A DNA stretch of 32,149 bases, taken from contig JAIRNR010000029.1 of NCBI GenBank assembly GCA_031257915.1, positions 1 through 32,149 of the forward strand, written 5' to 3'. The DNA is from Bacteroidales bacterium (GTDB lineage: Bacteria > Bacteroidota > Bacteroidia > Bacteroidales > P3). The position numbers and the translations under genes were made by a program. This document shows positions 1-7,164 of this stretch, in pieces (the stretch's first letter is position 1; the number at the start of each line of letters is the position of its first letter). Below the pieces are notes generated by a model. The model was not told the DNA's origin, did not search any database, and worked only from the letters and a program-made list of their open reading frames with translations.

Positions 1-163
1 TGTCGTGCATTCTTGCCTCGCTAATGGTTGCAAAAACAGCCATATCTGCATGAACATCGGTCAGCATGTGGACTTTCAGACCGCCTTTCTTCTTACCGTC
101 GCCTTTGGGATTACGCCCAGGGTCAACGCATTTAAAATCTTTAAACAATTGATTATAAGGCAT
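1..163 (-). pseudogene. IS4-type transposase fragment, 5'-truncated and cut by window edge
   Basis: Reading the minus strand from 163 gives 54 open codons running off the window edge. They include GRNPKGDGKKKGGLKVHMLT and end near ATISEARMHD. That block resembles the middle of IS4-family DDE transposases (G-R-N-P-x-(x)-G-K-K-K-G-G-[IL]-K-x-H ... [AS]-x-x-H-D), where the catalytic domain continues beyond this point. An in-frame TAA (164-166) directly precedes the ATG at 163. The N-terminal half of the transposase is therefore missing and this is a broken copy, not a start. The rest of the gene lies outside the window. Family assignment rests on the motif only. Confidence 0.65.
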
Positions 164-257
164 TTATGAAGATTATTTTTGATGAAAATTTATGAAAATT
201 TACGCCTATAATCCATTCATTATCAGCGAATTATCTCATTTAAATGCGTTGACCCTG
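118..257. repeat. 19-bp perfect inverted repeat, arms 118-136 and 239-257
   Basis: CAGGGTCAACGCATTTAAA at 118-136 is the exact reverse complement of 239-257. The left arm lies inside the transposase fragment (codons FKCVDP). The right arm stops exactly where the IS3-type terminal sequence starts at 258. The simplest reading is a scrap of a second, oppositely oriented copy of the same transposase left beside the first. The 102 bp between the arms are AT-rich, contain a GAAAATTT direct repeat (183-190, 194-201), and show no gene. Confidence 0.7.
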
Positions 258-272
258 TCGGGGGCCGGTACA
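258..272. mobile_element. Orphan IS3-type terminal inverted repeat, right end
   Basis: TCGGGGGCCGGTACA at 258-272 is the exact reverse complement of 1052-1066, the left end of the IS3-type remnant further right. Here the terminal CA faces right, so this is the right-hand end of an element whose body is gone. Everything between 273 and 1051 lies outside both ends. Confidence 0.65.
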
Positions 273-288
273 TATCTTATAATTTTCA

Positions 289-296
289 TAACTTTG
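289..296 (+). promoter_or_regulatory. Bacteroidetes -7 promoter element for the toxin-antitoxin pair
   Basis: TAACTTTG matches the TAnnTTTG -7 consensus and lies 27 bp before the antitoxin ATG at 324. It is 17 bp downstream of the orphan IS end, so the module keeps its own promoter. No clear -33 TTTG is visible. Confidence 0.5.
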
Positions 297-323
297 CGTA
301 AAATCCTTAAAACAATTACTATT

Positions 324-590
324 ATGGCAACAGCAAAAACAATAAAGAGAGATCATACTGTCTCTAAACACAAGATTATTGATGATGAATCACTTGAAAG
401 AGCAAGGATTGAAGTCGAAGTTCTTGGAAAGAGAGATTATACTCCTGCTGAACATAAGGCAATTAATGATAAACTGCTTAAAGAGGCACTCTGGCGTGCA
501 GAAATTGGTAAGAAGATGGGTATTAATAGGGGACTTTATGGCTCTCTTGCCGGAAAAGTGAGATTAAAGAACGGTTATAAATTATATTGA
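324..590 (+). CDS. Probable antitoxin of a PIN-domain toxin-antitoxin module
   Basis: An 88-residue, charged, soluble protein ends 6 bp before a PIN-domain toxin gene. That arrangement and size are typical of a type II antitoxin, which binds and neutralises the toxin and usually represses the operon. I do not recognise a named family. The N-terminus is basic and flexible (MATAKTIKR), followed by a helical region rich in E, K and R. The open frame extends upstream to 192, but I chose ATG 324. It follows the -7 element at the expected distance, and a second gene start at 1028 has nearly the same first codons (ATGGCAAxAxCAAAAACAAxAAA), which marks it as the conserved beginning of the family. Confidence 0.6.
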   Translation: MATAKTIKRDHTVSKHKIIDDESLERARIEVEVLGKRDYTPAEHKAINDKLLKEALWRAEIGKKMGINRGLYGSLAGKVRLKNGYKLY

Positions 591-596
591 AAGGAT

Positions 597-1007
597 ATGA
601 AAAGAGACCGTTTTATGCTTGATACAAATATCATACTTGGCATGATATTAAAGGATAAATATTTTTCAAAAGAAATAAGGAATATTATTGACTTTAATTC
701 TGCACATGTATCTGTAAGTGTAGAAGTTTTAAAAGAGATTTCTTATTTAAAACATAATGGTAGAGTTGATATAAAAATGAACTTTGAACAGTTTATGGAT
801 TTTTTTAATAATAAAGGTTTTGAAGTTCTGCCTTTTAATCAATATGCAGCAAAAAAATATGATGAATTACCATTATTTGAAAATCATAAAGATCCTTTTG
901 ATAGAGCAATAATAGCACATACAATTGCAAACCATTCAACACTTATAAGTACAGACGGTAAGTTTAAAAAGTACCGTAGATATGGATTAGACCTTGTTGA
1001 GGTTTAA
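597..1007 (+). CDS. PIN-domain ribonuclease toxin, VapC-like
   Basis: This 136-residue protein has the layout of a VapC-type PIN ribonuclease, which cleaves RNA with metal ions held by acidic residues. D9 lies in the opening FMLDTNIIL strand, E43/E47 in VEVLKEI, D102 in DPFDRAIIAHT, and D120 in STDGKF, so all four expected acidic positions are present and the gene looks intact. Length is normal for the family. It starts 6 bp after the antitoxin stop, so the two genes are co-transcribed and probably translationally coupled. The family and TA role are secure; the RNA target cannot be read from sequence. Confidence 0.88.
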   Translation: MKRDRFMLDTNIILGMILKDKYFSKEIRNIIDFNSAHVSVSVEVLKEISYLKHNGRVDIKMNFEQFMDFFNNKGFEVLPFNQYAAKKYDELPLFENHKDPFDRAIIAHTIANHSTLISTDGKFKKYRRYGLDLVEV

Positions 1008-1027
1008 TATTTTTTAATTTATAAGAT

Positions 1028-1069
1028 ATGGCAATAACAAAAACAACAAATTGTACCGGCCCCCGATAA
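1028..1069 (+). pseudogene. Second antitoxin start, cut by the IS3-type end
   Basis: ATG at 1028 begins codons MAITKTTN. The first 23 bases match the start of the antitoxin at 324 in 20 positions. The IS3-type terminal repeat begins at 1052, so only the first eight codons derive from the gene; the frame then reads CTGPR and stops inside the IS end. It lies 20 bp after the toxin stop. I read it as the start of a tandem, related gene disrupted by the insertion. The rest of that gene is not found to the right. Confidence 0.5.
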
Positions 1070-1435
1070 TTTGGACAAAAAAGACAAAGAAGTTTAGTAT
1101 CACTGAACTTTGTAAGTGATATGGAAAAATGTCGAAAATTCAGTCCCGAAGACCGCTTGTCAATTCTGCAGGAAGGCGAGCGTGAGGGAAAAATGTCAAC
1201 TTGCCGTAAGTATAACTTATCGCCTTCGCTTTATTCACGTTGGCACGAACGTTATCTGTCAAAAGGAATGAATGGTTTAAAGCCGTTTTACAGGCGGATA
1301 GACCCAGTTGTGGCGACATTGGAACAGGAGAACGCACGTTTAAAAAGGATAATCGCTAATCAGGCATTGGAGATAGAAGTGAAGACGGAAATGCTAAAAA
1401 AAACTTCATTCATACCGCAACAAAATTGGTCCTGA
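1052..1435 (+). mobile_element. IS3-type insertion sequence remnant, left end plus orfA
   Basis: The element starts with TGTACCGGCCCCCGATAATT, a TG-initiated, G/C-rich IS3-type terminal repeat, and carries an orfA transposase gene. There is no orfB (DDE catalytic subunit) and no right terminal repeat; mfd starts at 1463. The right portion has been deleted. The exact right boundary is uncertain because the orfA C-terminus seems to run into foreign sequence around 1405-1435. Confidence 0.7.
1121..1435 (+). pseudogene. IS3-family transposase OrfA, probably with altered C-terminus
   Basis: This 104-residue protein has an N-terminal helix-turn-helix (about residues 5-50, KFSPEDRLSILQEGE through NLSPSLYSRWHERY). 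A leucine-zipper-like helix follows (about 67-92, LEQENARLKRI and on). This is the OrfA layout of IS3-family elements, which binds the ends and is normally fused to the OrfB integrase by a -1 frameshift. No OrfB follows. The last residues (SFIPQQNWS) do not look like the usual OrfA end, so the frame probably crosses a deletion junction. It cannot support transposition on its own. Confidence 0.7.
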
Positions 1436-1462
1436 AATTGAGGTACATTATATATTTTCAGA

Positions 1463-4400
1463 ATGAACAATCTTTTATCAAATATCTACAGAAACGACGG
1501 ACGCATTAGCAACATTCTAAAAGTCATTTTACAGAGTGGAATAGAATTACAGAACGGAACCAACAATGAAACAACCGTAACGGCGGGACGAAAAATAGGA
1601 CTCAAAGGACTTGCAGGTTCAGGAAAAGCCCTTATTTGCGGAATACTTGCGGCAAATATCCCCGAAGCGCACTTGTTTATATTGCGAAACAAAGAACAGG
1701 CGGCATATTTTCATAACGACTTATTGAAGATTTTCAGCGAACAGGAGCAGCCGCAACAGCAATCCGCACCGCCTCGTATCCTCTTTTTCCCATCACCATA
1801 CAAACACTCGGGCGAAACCGATAAGATAGACAGCGAAAGCGTATTGCAGCGTACTGAAGTGCTTAACAGTTTAAGAGAGACGAAAAATATTTGGGTTGTA
1901 ACGTATCCGGAAGCAGTTAAGGAAAAAGTTATTGCCCCGCGCCAACTTGCCGAAAATACCGTAAAGATTCATGTTGAGGAGTTACTTTCACAGGATTTTC
2001 TTATTGATTTTTTAGATGAATATAATTTTCGGTCTGTTGATTTTGTGGCGGAACCTGGGGAATATGCGATAAGAGGAGGAATTATTGATATTTATTCCTA
2101 CTCCAATGATTTACCGTATCGTATGGAGATGGACGGTGAAAAAGTTGTTTCAATCAGAACGTTTGAAATATCTACGCAACGCTCGGTGGAAAAAATAAAA
2201 GAAATGTCCGTACTGCCTCTGCTGAAACAGGACGGGAATATCGAACACGTTTCTTTTTTCAATTATTTTTCACCTTTCAGTGTTATATGGACGGAAGATA
2301 CGGGTTTGCAAAACACGGAAATTACCGAACAGTTAAAGGACAATACTGTTGTAGAACTTGGCAGTGCTGCCTGTTTTAAACATCATTTTTCACAGGATTT
2401 TTCAATGAGTGCTCAACCGATTTTCAGTAAACGGTTTGATATGCTTTTGGAAAATATTTTACAAAATGCCGATAAGGGAATTACCACTTGCATATTGTCG
2501 GAAAATCCAAAGCAGATAAAGCGTTTGGAAAGAGTTTTTTCCGAACTTGCGAGTGCAGATAATAACGGACAGAAAGTAAACTTTGTTTCAGTTCCCCTCT
2601 CTCTCCACGAAGGCTTTACCGATTTACAGGCAAAATGTGCATGTTATACCGATCATCAAATTTTTGAACGTTTTCATGGCTACAATGTTTCGCCGCGTAA
2701 GGCGGACAGGCAGGCACTCACAATAAAAGAACTTTATGCATTAAAATCGGGCGATTATGTAAGCCATATAGATTACGGAGTAGGAGAGTTTGCAGGACTT
2801 GAAAAAATTTCGGTAAACGGACACGAACAGGAAGTCATACGGTTGCTTTATAAAGACAACGATTTACTTCGCATAAGTATTCACTCACTCCATAAGATTA
2901 CACGTTACAGCGGCAAAGAGGGTGAGCAGCCCGCACTTCACCGGCTTGGCGGAACCGCTTGGGCAACGCTTAAAAACAAGGCAAAGAAAAAAATAAAAGA
3001 TATTGCGCGTGACCTTATTCGCCTGTATGCACAAAGAAAAAATACGGATGGCTTTGCATTTAGCGCAGATACATATCTTCAGCACGAGCTTGAATCTTCT
3101 TTTTTTTATGAGGATACTCCCGACCAGTTGAAAGCCACTCAGGACGTGAAACAGGATATGGAAAGCACTTCCCCGATGGACAGGTTGATTTGCGGAGATG
3201 TCGGTTTCGGAAAGACGGAAGTTGCAATACGCGCTGCATTTAAGGCAGTATGCGACAGTAAACAGGTTGCAGTTTTAGTACCTACAACAGTGCTTGCATA
3301 TCAACATTACAACACTTTTAAAGAGCGTCTCGACAGGTTTCCCTGTACGGTTGATTATTTGAACAGATTTCGTTCCGCTTCGGATAGAAAAGAAATACTG
3401 CAACGGCTGAAAGAGGGCAGAATAGATATTCTTATAGGTACACATCGTGTAGTCAGCAAAGATGTGCTGTTTAAAGATTTGGGATTAGTTATTATTGATG
3501 AGGAACAAAAATTCGGTGTTGCGACAAAAGAAAAATTAAAACAGTTAAAAGTAGATGTTGATACTTTAACCCTAACTGCAACTCCCATTCCGCGTACGTT
3601 ACAGTTTTCCCTGATGGGTGCGCGTGACCTTTCTCTTATTCAAACACCTCCGCCGAATCGTTATCCGATAAGTACGGAAATTCATTCTTTTAATGAGGAA
3701 TATATTACTGCGGCAATAGTGCGTGAATTGGAGCGGGGCGGGCAGGTATTTTTCGTACATCACAGGGTAGAAAATATTGAAAAAACAGGTGCGCTCATTC
3801 AGGCACTTGTGCCGGATGCAAGAATAGCAATAGCGCATGGACAAATGGACGGTGAGAAGTTGGAAGAGGTCTTGCTCGGTTTTATAGAAGGTATTTACGA
3901 TATTCTTGTGTCCACAAAAATTGTAGAAAACGGTCTTGATATTCCGAATGCAAACACGATAATAATAAACAATGCCCATCAGTACGGACTTTCGGAACTT
4001 TATCAATTGCGCGGCAGGGTCGGGCGGAGCAACAAAAAAGCGTATTGTTATATGATTGTACCGCCTAAATCAATACTCACTTCCGAAGCGCAGCGGAGAC
4101 TCAATGCGATAGAAGAATTTGCCGAAGTGGGCAGCGGATTTCAGGTTGCGATGCGTGATCTTGATATTCGCGGAGCGGGTAATATTCTTGGTGGTGAACA
4201 AAGCGGCTTTATTTCGGAGATTGGCTACGACATGTATCAGCGAATTTTAGATGAGGCAATAATGGAATTGAAAGAAGAAGAATTTTACGCTGTTTCCGAT
4301 ACGTCTGCTTCACCCGTCGTTACACCCATCAAAGAATGGCAGTTTGACAGCGACCTTGAGATTCTTATTCCCGACAGTTACGTATCAAATATTACTGAAC

Positions 4401-4813
4401 GTCTATCGCTTTATAAAGAACTTAATACGCTTGAAACGGACGAAGAATTAAATAATTTCAGAGATGCAATTAAAGATCGTTTCGGTGCGGTGCCGAATGC
4501 GACTGAAGATCTTTTAAAAACAATAGTATTGCGCCGTTTATCAAGAGAAATCGGTTGGGAAAAAATAATGTTAAGAAGTGGTGTAATGACTGCAACTTTC
4601 GGTTATGCATCCGATACCGGCTACTATCAAAGTGAGGTATTTACCAGGACTCTTGACTACATACATAAACATCCGCAAACAAGTTCCCTGAAAGAAAAAG
4701 GCGAAAAACTCACTATGATAATCAAGGGCGTAAAAACAGTAGAGCAGGCAATTACGGCGGCGCAGGAAATTGTACAGGCGGCTACAACATCAATGCAAGC
4801 AATCCAAACGTAA
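1463..4813 (+). CDS. mfd: Transcription-repair coupling factor Mfd
   Basis: The protein has 1116 residues, close to the usual 1100-1180. Mfd is a DNA translocase that recognises stalled RNA polymerase, pushes it off DNA and recruits the UvrA excision repair machinery. The N-terminal UvrB-like region carries RGGIIDIYS. A CarD-like RNA-polymerase-interaction domain starts near residue 431 (YVSHIDYGVGEF). The superfamily 2 helicase motor has Walker A GDVGFGKT (579-585), DEEQ (679-682), TLTATPIPRT and GRVGR (851-855). A TRCF C-terminal domain follows. All motor motifs are intact. The 27 bp between the IS3 remnant and the ATG leave no room for its original upstream region. The 3' end overlaps the convergent gene by 32 bp. 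Confidence 0.97.
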   Translation: MNNLLSNIYRNDGRISNILKVILQSGIELQNGTNNETTVTAGRKIGLKGLAGSGKALICGILAANIPEAHLFILRNKEQAAYFHNDLLKIFSEQEQPQQQSAPPRILFFPSPYKHSGETDKIDSESVLQRTEVLNSLRETKNIWVVTYPEAVKEKVIAPRQLAENTVKIHVEELLSQDFLIDFLDEYNFRSVDFVAEPGEYAIRGGIIDIYSYSNDLPYRMEMDGEKVVSIRTFEISTQRSVEKIKEMSVLPLLKQDGNIEHVSFFNYFSPFSVIWTEDTGLQNTEITEQLKDNTVVELGSAACFKHHFSQDFSMSAQPIFSKRFDMLLENILQNADKGITTCILSENPKQIKRLERVFSELASADNNGQKVNFVSVPLSLHEGFTDLQAKCACYTDHQIFERFHGYNVSPRKADRQALTIKELYALKSGDYVSHIDYGVGEFAGLEKISVNGHEQEVIRLLYKDNDLLRISIHSLHKITRYSGKEGEQPALHRLGGTAWATLKNKAKKKIKDIARDLIRLYAQRKNTDGFAFSADTYLQHELESSFFYEDTPDQLKATQDVKQDMESTSPMDRLICGDVGFGKTEVAIRAAFKAVCDSKQVAVLVPTTVLAYQHYNTFKERLDRFPCTVDYLNRFRSASDRKEILQRLKEGRIDILIGTHRVVSKDVLFKDLGLVIIDEEQKFGVATKEKLKQLKVDVDTLTLTATPIPRTLQFSLMGARDLSLIQTPPPNRYPISTEIHSFNEEYITAAIVRELERGGQVFFVHHRVENIEKTGALIQALVPDARIAIAHGQMDGEKLEEVLLGFIEGIYDILVSTKIVENGLDIPNANTIIINNAHQYGLSELYQLRGRVGRSNKKAYCYMIVPPKSILTSEAQRRLNAIEEFAEVGSGFQVAMRDLDIRGAGNILGGEQSGFISEIGYDMYQRILDEAIMELKEEEFYAVSDTSASPVVTPIKEWQFDSDLEILIPDSYVSNITERLSLYKELNTLETDEELNNFRDAIKDRFGAVPNATEDLLKTIVLRRLSREIGWEKIMLRSGVMTATFGYASDTGYYQSEVFTRTLDYIHKHPQTSSLKEKGEKLTMIIKGVKTVEQAITAAQEIVQAATTSMQAIQT

Positions 4814-5387
4814 TTCCAACGTTTATTCCGAATCCGATTCCGAAATTAGTCCAGATTTTGCGATTTTTAGTGCGCAACGCTTCCCTGCGGTACGTCTGAA
4901 AATAAATATCCTCCTGCATCATATCAATATCGGAGATTCCCATATTTTCTATTTTCGGAGGAGTAACGGACGATGGAATTGCGCAGGCAAGCCCCGCAAG
5001 CGGATTGACTATTGTGAGAAACAGTGTGCCGAGAGATGCTGCCCGATACATTTTGTAATGTTTTCGGCTATCCTTTTTTGCTTTTGAACATATACCCACA
5101 ACATAACTAAAATCGGCAGGCTTCATCAGGTTCAACGTTTTAAGTTCTCCGAAAACAGTTGACGTATCGGGATATTCGTACTTGTTAAGCACACCGTCCG
5201 GTATGGTAACAATACCTGTAATATAGGGATCGGAACTTAAAAGATTTATTGTGGTAATGCCGTTTTCCTGTATAAAACTTGACATGCTGAACGACCGCTC
5301 CTGCTGATGGAGTTTAAACGGATCCTGCGCAACGCATATACTCGTGATAACGGCAAACAAACACAACAGGTATATTTTCTTCTGCAT
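4782..5387 (-). CDS. Exported membrane protein of unknown function
   Basis: The 201-residue protein has a clear signal peptide (about residues 1-20, IYLLCLFAVITSICVAQ) with Gln after the probable cleavage site, as is common for Bacteroidetes exported proteins. A hydrophobic segment lies near 115-135 (AASLGTLFLTIVNPLAG) and another at the C-terminus (IGFGINVGITFGLLALML). The middle is soluble and has no motif I recognise. It may sit in the cell envelope. A -7 element (TAACTTTG, 5417 to 5410) precedes it by 22 bp. Its last codons overlap the end of mfd on the opposite strand. Confidence 0.75.
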   Translation of the reverse strand: MQKKIYLLCLFAVITSICVAQDPFKLHQQERSFSMSSFIQENGITTINLLSSDPYITGIVTIPDGVLNKYEYPDTSTVFGELKTLNLMKPADFSYVVGICSKAKKDSRKHYKMYRAASLGTLFLTIVNPLAGLACAIPSSVTPPKIENMGISDIDMMQEDIYFQTYRREALRTKNRKIWTNFGIGFGINVGITFGLLALML

Positions 5388-5409
5388 AACAAAATTTTTT
5401 ATCTGTCTG

Positions 5410-5417
5410 CAAAGTTA
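5410..5417 (-). promoter_or_regulatory. -7 promoter element for the unknown membrane protein
   Basis: TAACTTTG read on the minus strand matches TAnnTTTG and lies 22 bp before the start at 5387. It is divergent from the promoter at 5458. Confidence 0.55.
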
Positions 5418-5457
5418 AGAAAATAATATGTTATCCCTGTATTATGACAAACTTTTC

Positions 5458-5465
5458 TAACTTTG
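5458..5465 (+). promoter_or_regulatory. -7 promoter element almost touching a GTG start
   Basis: TAACTTTG matches the -7 consensus. Its first three bases are also the in-frame TAA that closes the reading frame upstream of the next gene, so the only usable start is GTG at 5470. Transcription usually begins about 5 bases after this motif, so the mRNA may start at or next to the GTG. Confidence 0.5.
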
Positions 5466-5469
5466 CGCA

Positions 5470-5925
5470 GTGGAAAATTTTAAAATAAGAAAGTCCTCTG
5501 CGGCAGGAACCGCAAAGAATGCTAAAAGCACGCTTGAAATCTACGACCCTGTCCGTAAAAAATATGTAGCACTTACTCCTGAGGAAAAAATACGGCAACA
5601 TACAATATTCTTTTTAAACTCTGTTTTGCATTATCCGTACGGTTGCATGGGCGTAGAATGCGGACTTCGTGTAGATGACATGTTTTTTCGCACCGATATT
5701 GTAATTAGAAACAGGAAAGCGGAAGTTGTGATGATTGTTGAGTGCAAACAACAGGAAGTTGCGCTTACTGAAAGTGTCGAACAGCAAGTATTAAAATATT
5801 TCAGAGGCTATAAAAACGCTCGTTTTTTGTTGCTTGCAAACGGAGTAGATATGCGCTGCTGGCAAGTATCCGATAATATGTTTATCCAGGTTGATGAGAT
5901 TCCGCCCTGGAAAAATATTTTATAA
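5470..5925 (+). CDS. HsdR-N-like (type I restriction N-terminal domain) protein
   Basis: This 151-residue stand-alone protein resembles the HSDR_N_2 domain, a PD-(D/E)XK nuclease fold found at the start of type I restriction R subunits and, in Bacteroidetes, as a short single-domain chromosomal protein. The active-site pattern is present: D76 in FFRTDIVIR, and E91 and K93 in MIVECKQQEV. The phrase EIYDPVRKKYVALTPEE (from about residue 23) is typical of the Bacteroidetes form. No HsdM, HsdS or helicase lies nearby, so this is not a restriction system. GTG 5470 is the only plausible start because an in-frame stop lies 9 bp before it. Role unknown, possibly nucleic-acid metabolism. Confidence 0.8.
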   Translation: MENFKIRKSSAAGTAKNAKSTLEIYDPVRKKYVALTPEEKIRQHTIFFLNSVLHYPYGCMGVECGLRVDDMFFRTDIVIRNRKAEVVMIVECKQQEVALTESVEQQVLKYFRGYKNARFLLLANGVDMRCWQVSDNMFIQVDEIPPWKNIL

Positions 5926-5949
5926 ATATCAATTTTGTTTTTATTTTCG

Positions 5950-5957
5950 TAACTTTG
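5950..5957 (+). promoter_or_regulatory. -7 promoter element for the RRM protein gene
   Basis: TAACTTTG matches TAnnTTTG and lies 40 bp before the ATG at 5998. This leaves an AT-rich leader of about 35 nt. Confidence 0.6.
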
Positions 5958-5997
5958 TTGCAATTTTTATTTTTATTAACAAATTTTTTTTATTATC

Positions 5998-6297
5998 ATG
6001 AACGTTTTTGTTGCAAATTTGAACTACAAGGTTAGAAGCGAGAACCTGAAGCAGATTTTTTCAGAATACGGCGAGGTAACAGACGCACGTATTATTAACG
6101 AAAAAGGGACGCATCGTTCAAAGGGATTCGGCTTTGTAGAAATGGCAAGCGAGGAAGATGCTCGTAAAGCCATTGCAGCATTGGACGGTGCCGAATGGGA
6201 AGGTCGTAACATCATCGTAAAAGAGGCGTTACCTCGTCCCGAGAGTACTACTGATGCAGCTCCGGCACCTGCCGCAGAGGAACCTGTTAACGAATAA
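5998..6297 (+). CDS. Single-RRM RNA-binding protein
   Basis: A 99-residue protein is made of one RNA recognition motif (about residues 2-78) and a short acidic, Ala/Pro-rich tail. RNP2 is VFVANL (3-8) and RNP1 is KGFGFVEM (42-49), with the aromatic positions that stack on RNA bases kept. Small RRM proteins of this kind are abundant in Bacteroidetes, which often lack other RNA chaperones, and act as global post-transcriptional regulators. The gene is a self-contained unit with a promoter at 5950 and an intrinsic terminator at 6322. Its targets cannot be deduced. Confidence 0.93.
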   Translation: MNVFVANLNYKVRSENLKQIFSEYGEVTDARIINEKGTHRSKGFGFVEMASEEDARKAIAALDGAEWEGRNIIVKEALPRPESTTDAAPAPAAEEPVNE

Positions 6298-6321
6298 CAG
6301 GATTCCTTTTTGCAGAATAAG

Positions 6322-6352
6322 AACTCCCAACTTAAAAATTGGGAGTTTTTTA
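6322..6352 (+). terminator. Intrinsic terminator after the RRM gene
   Basis: A perfect 9-bp stem (AACTCCCAA 6322-6330 with TTGGGAGTT 6339-6347, 8-nt loop) runs into a T-rich tract. It is unusually close to the start of thiD: 11 bp lie between the hairpin tract and the TTG at 6364. Confidence 0.8.
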
Positions 6353-6363
6353 TTGATAACACT

Positions 6364-7164
6364 TTGAGAAAAACATATAACATAATGACTGTCGCAGGCT
6401 CCGACAACAGCGGAGGAGCAGGATTGGAAGCCGATATAAAAACAATTTCGGCACTAGGATGTTATGCGACAGTTGCAATAAGTTGTATTGCGGTAGAAAA
6501 TACCCGGCGTGTATTGAAGGTTTATCCTGTAACGCCCGAACAACTTGATGAGCAGATTGCTCTGACGGTTGAAGATATTACTGTCGATGCAGTAAAAATA
6601 GGACTTCTGCCGACAAAAGAACTTGTTGCGCAGGCGGCAAAAACACTGCAAATGTTTGCTCTGCCGAATATTGTTATAGACCCTGTACTTGTTGCAGCCT
6701 GCGGCGATTCTCTTGCCGACGGTTATATTGTTGAAGCATATCACAAAGAACTTTTTCCAATGGCAAGCGTTATAACTCCGAATAAATACGAAGCCGAACA
6801 ACTTTTTGCCCGCAATACATTATCGGAAACACTGAATAGAGGCGCGAAAAGTATCCTGTTAAAAGGCGGACATTCCGACAATGAAAACGATGTTATAGAC
6901 GAACTCTACCTTAAAGGTGAAGCCAATCCGATAAAATATTTTGCAAAGCGGATAAAAACGAATAATCTCCACGGTACAGGCTGTACACTGTCATCCGCAA
7001 TAGCGGCATTTTTGGCAATTTATGATGGTGATATAATAACAGCAGTAGAAGAAGCAAAAGAATATATCACAAAAGCAATAGAAAGCGGGAAAGATTTGAA
7101 AACAGGGCAGGGCAACGGACCGGTAAATCATTTATTTGATCCTGTACCCATGCTGACGCATTAA
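6364..7164 (+). CDS. thiD: Hydroxymethylpyrimidine (phosphate) kinase ThiD
   Basis: ThiD phosphorylates hydroxymethylpyrimidine and its monophosphate to the diphosphate used for thiamine synthesis. Family features are the opening TVAGSDNSGGAGLEADIKT, the PNKYEAEQL segment, LLKGGH, and the ATP-site/anion-hole block LHGTGCTLSSAIAAFLA near the end. The start is uncertain. The frame is open from 6310, but that region contains the terminator hairpin. TTG 6364 gives seven residues before MTVAGSD, the usual family spacing. ATG 6385 would begin at MTVAGSD itself and leave the first strand very short. Another thiamine gene, thiS, lies 1 kb downstream. The 3' end overlaps the convergent phosphotransferase gene by 4 bp. 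Confidence 0.93.
   Translation: MRKTYNIMTVAGSDNSGGAGLEADIKTISALGCYATVAISCIAVENTRRVLKVYPVTPEQLDEQIALTVEDITVDAVKIGLLPTKELVAQAAKTLQMFALPNIVIDPVLVAACGDSLADGYIVEAYHKELFPMASVITPNKYEAEQLFARNTLSETLNRGAKSILLKGGHSDNENDVIDELYLKGEANPIKYFAKRIKTNNLHGTGCTLSSAIAAFLAIYDGDIITAVEEAKEYITKAIESGKDLKTGQGNGPVNHLFDPVPMLTH

Noticed and set aside
1041-1066. Target-site duplication of the IS3-type element
   Set aside because: The bases beside 272 and 1052 do not form a convincing direct repeat, as expected if the two ends belong to different insertions.
3599-4006. 135-codon open frame antisense to mfd
   Set aside because: It lies across the conserved helicase motifs of mfd on the other strand and has no recognisable protein features.
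5470-5925. Part of a type I restriction system
   Set aside because: No helicase, HsdM or HsdS nearby; the single-domain protein is a common stand-alone form in this phylum.
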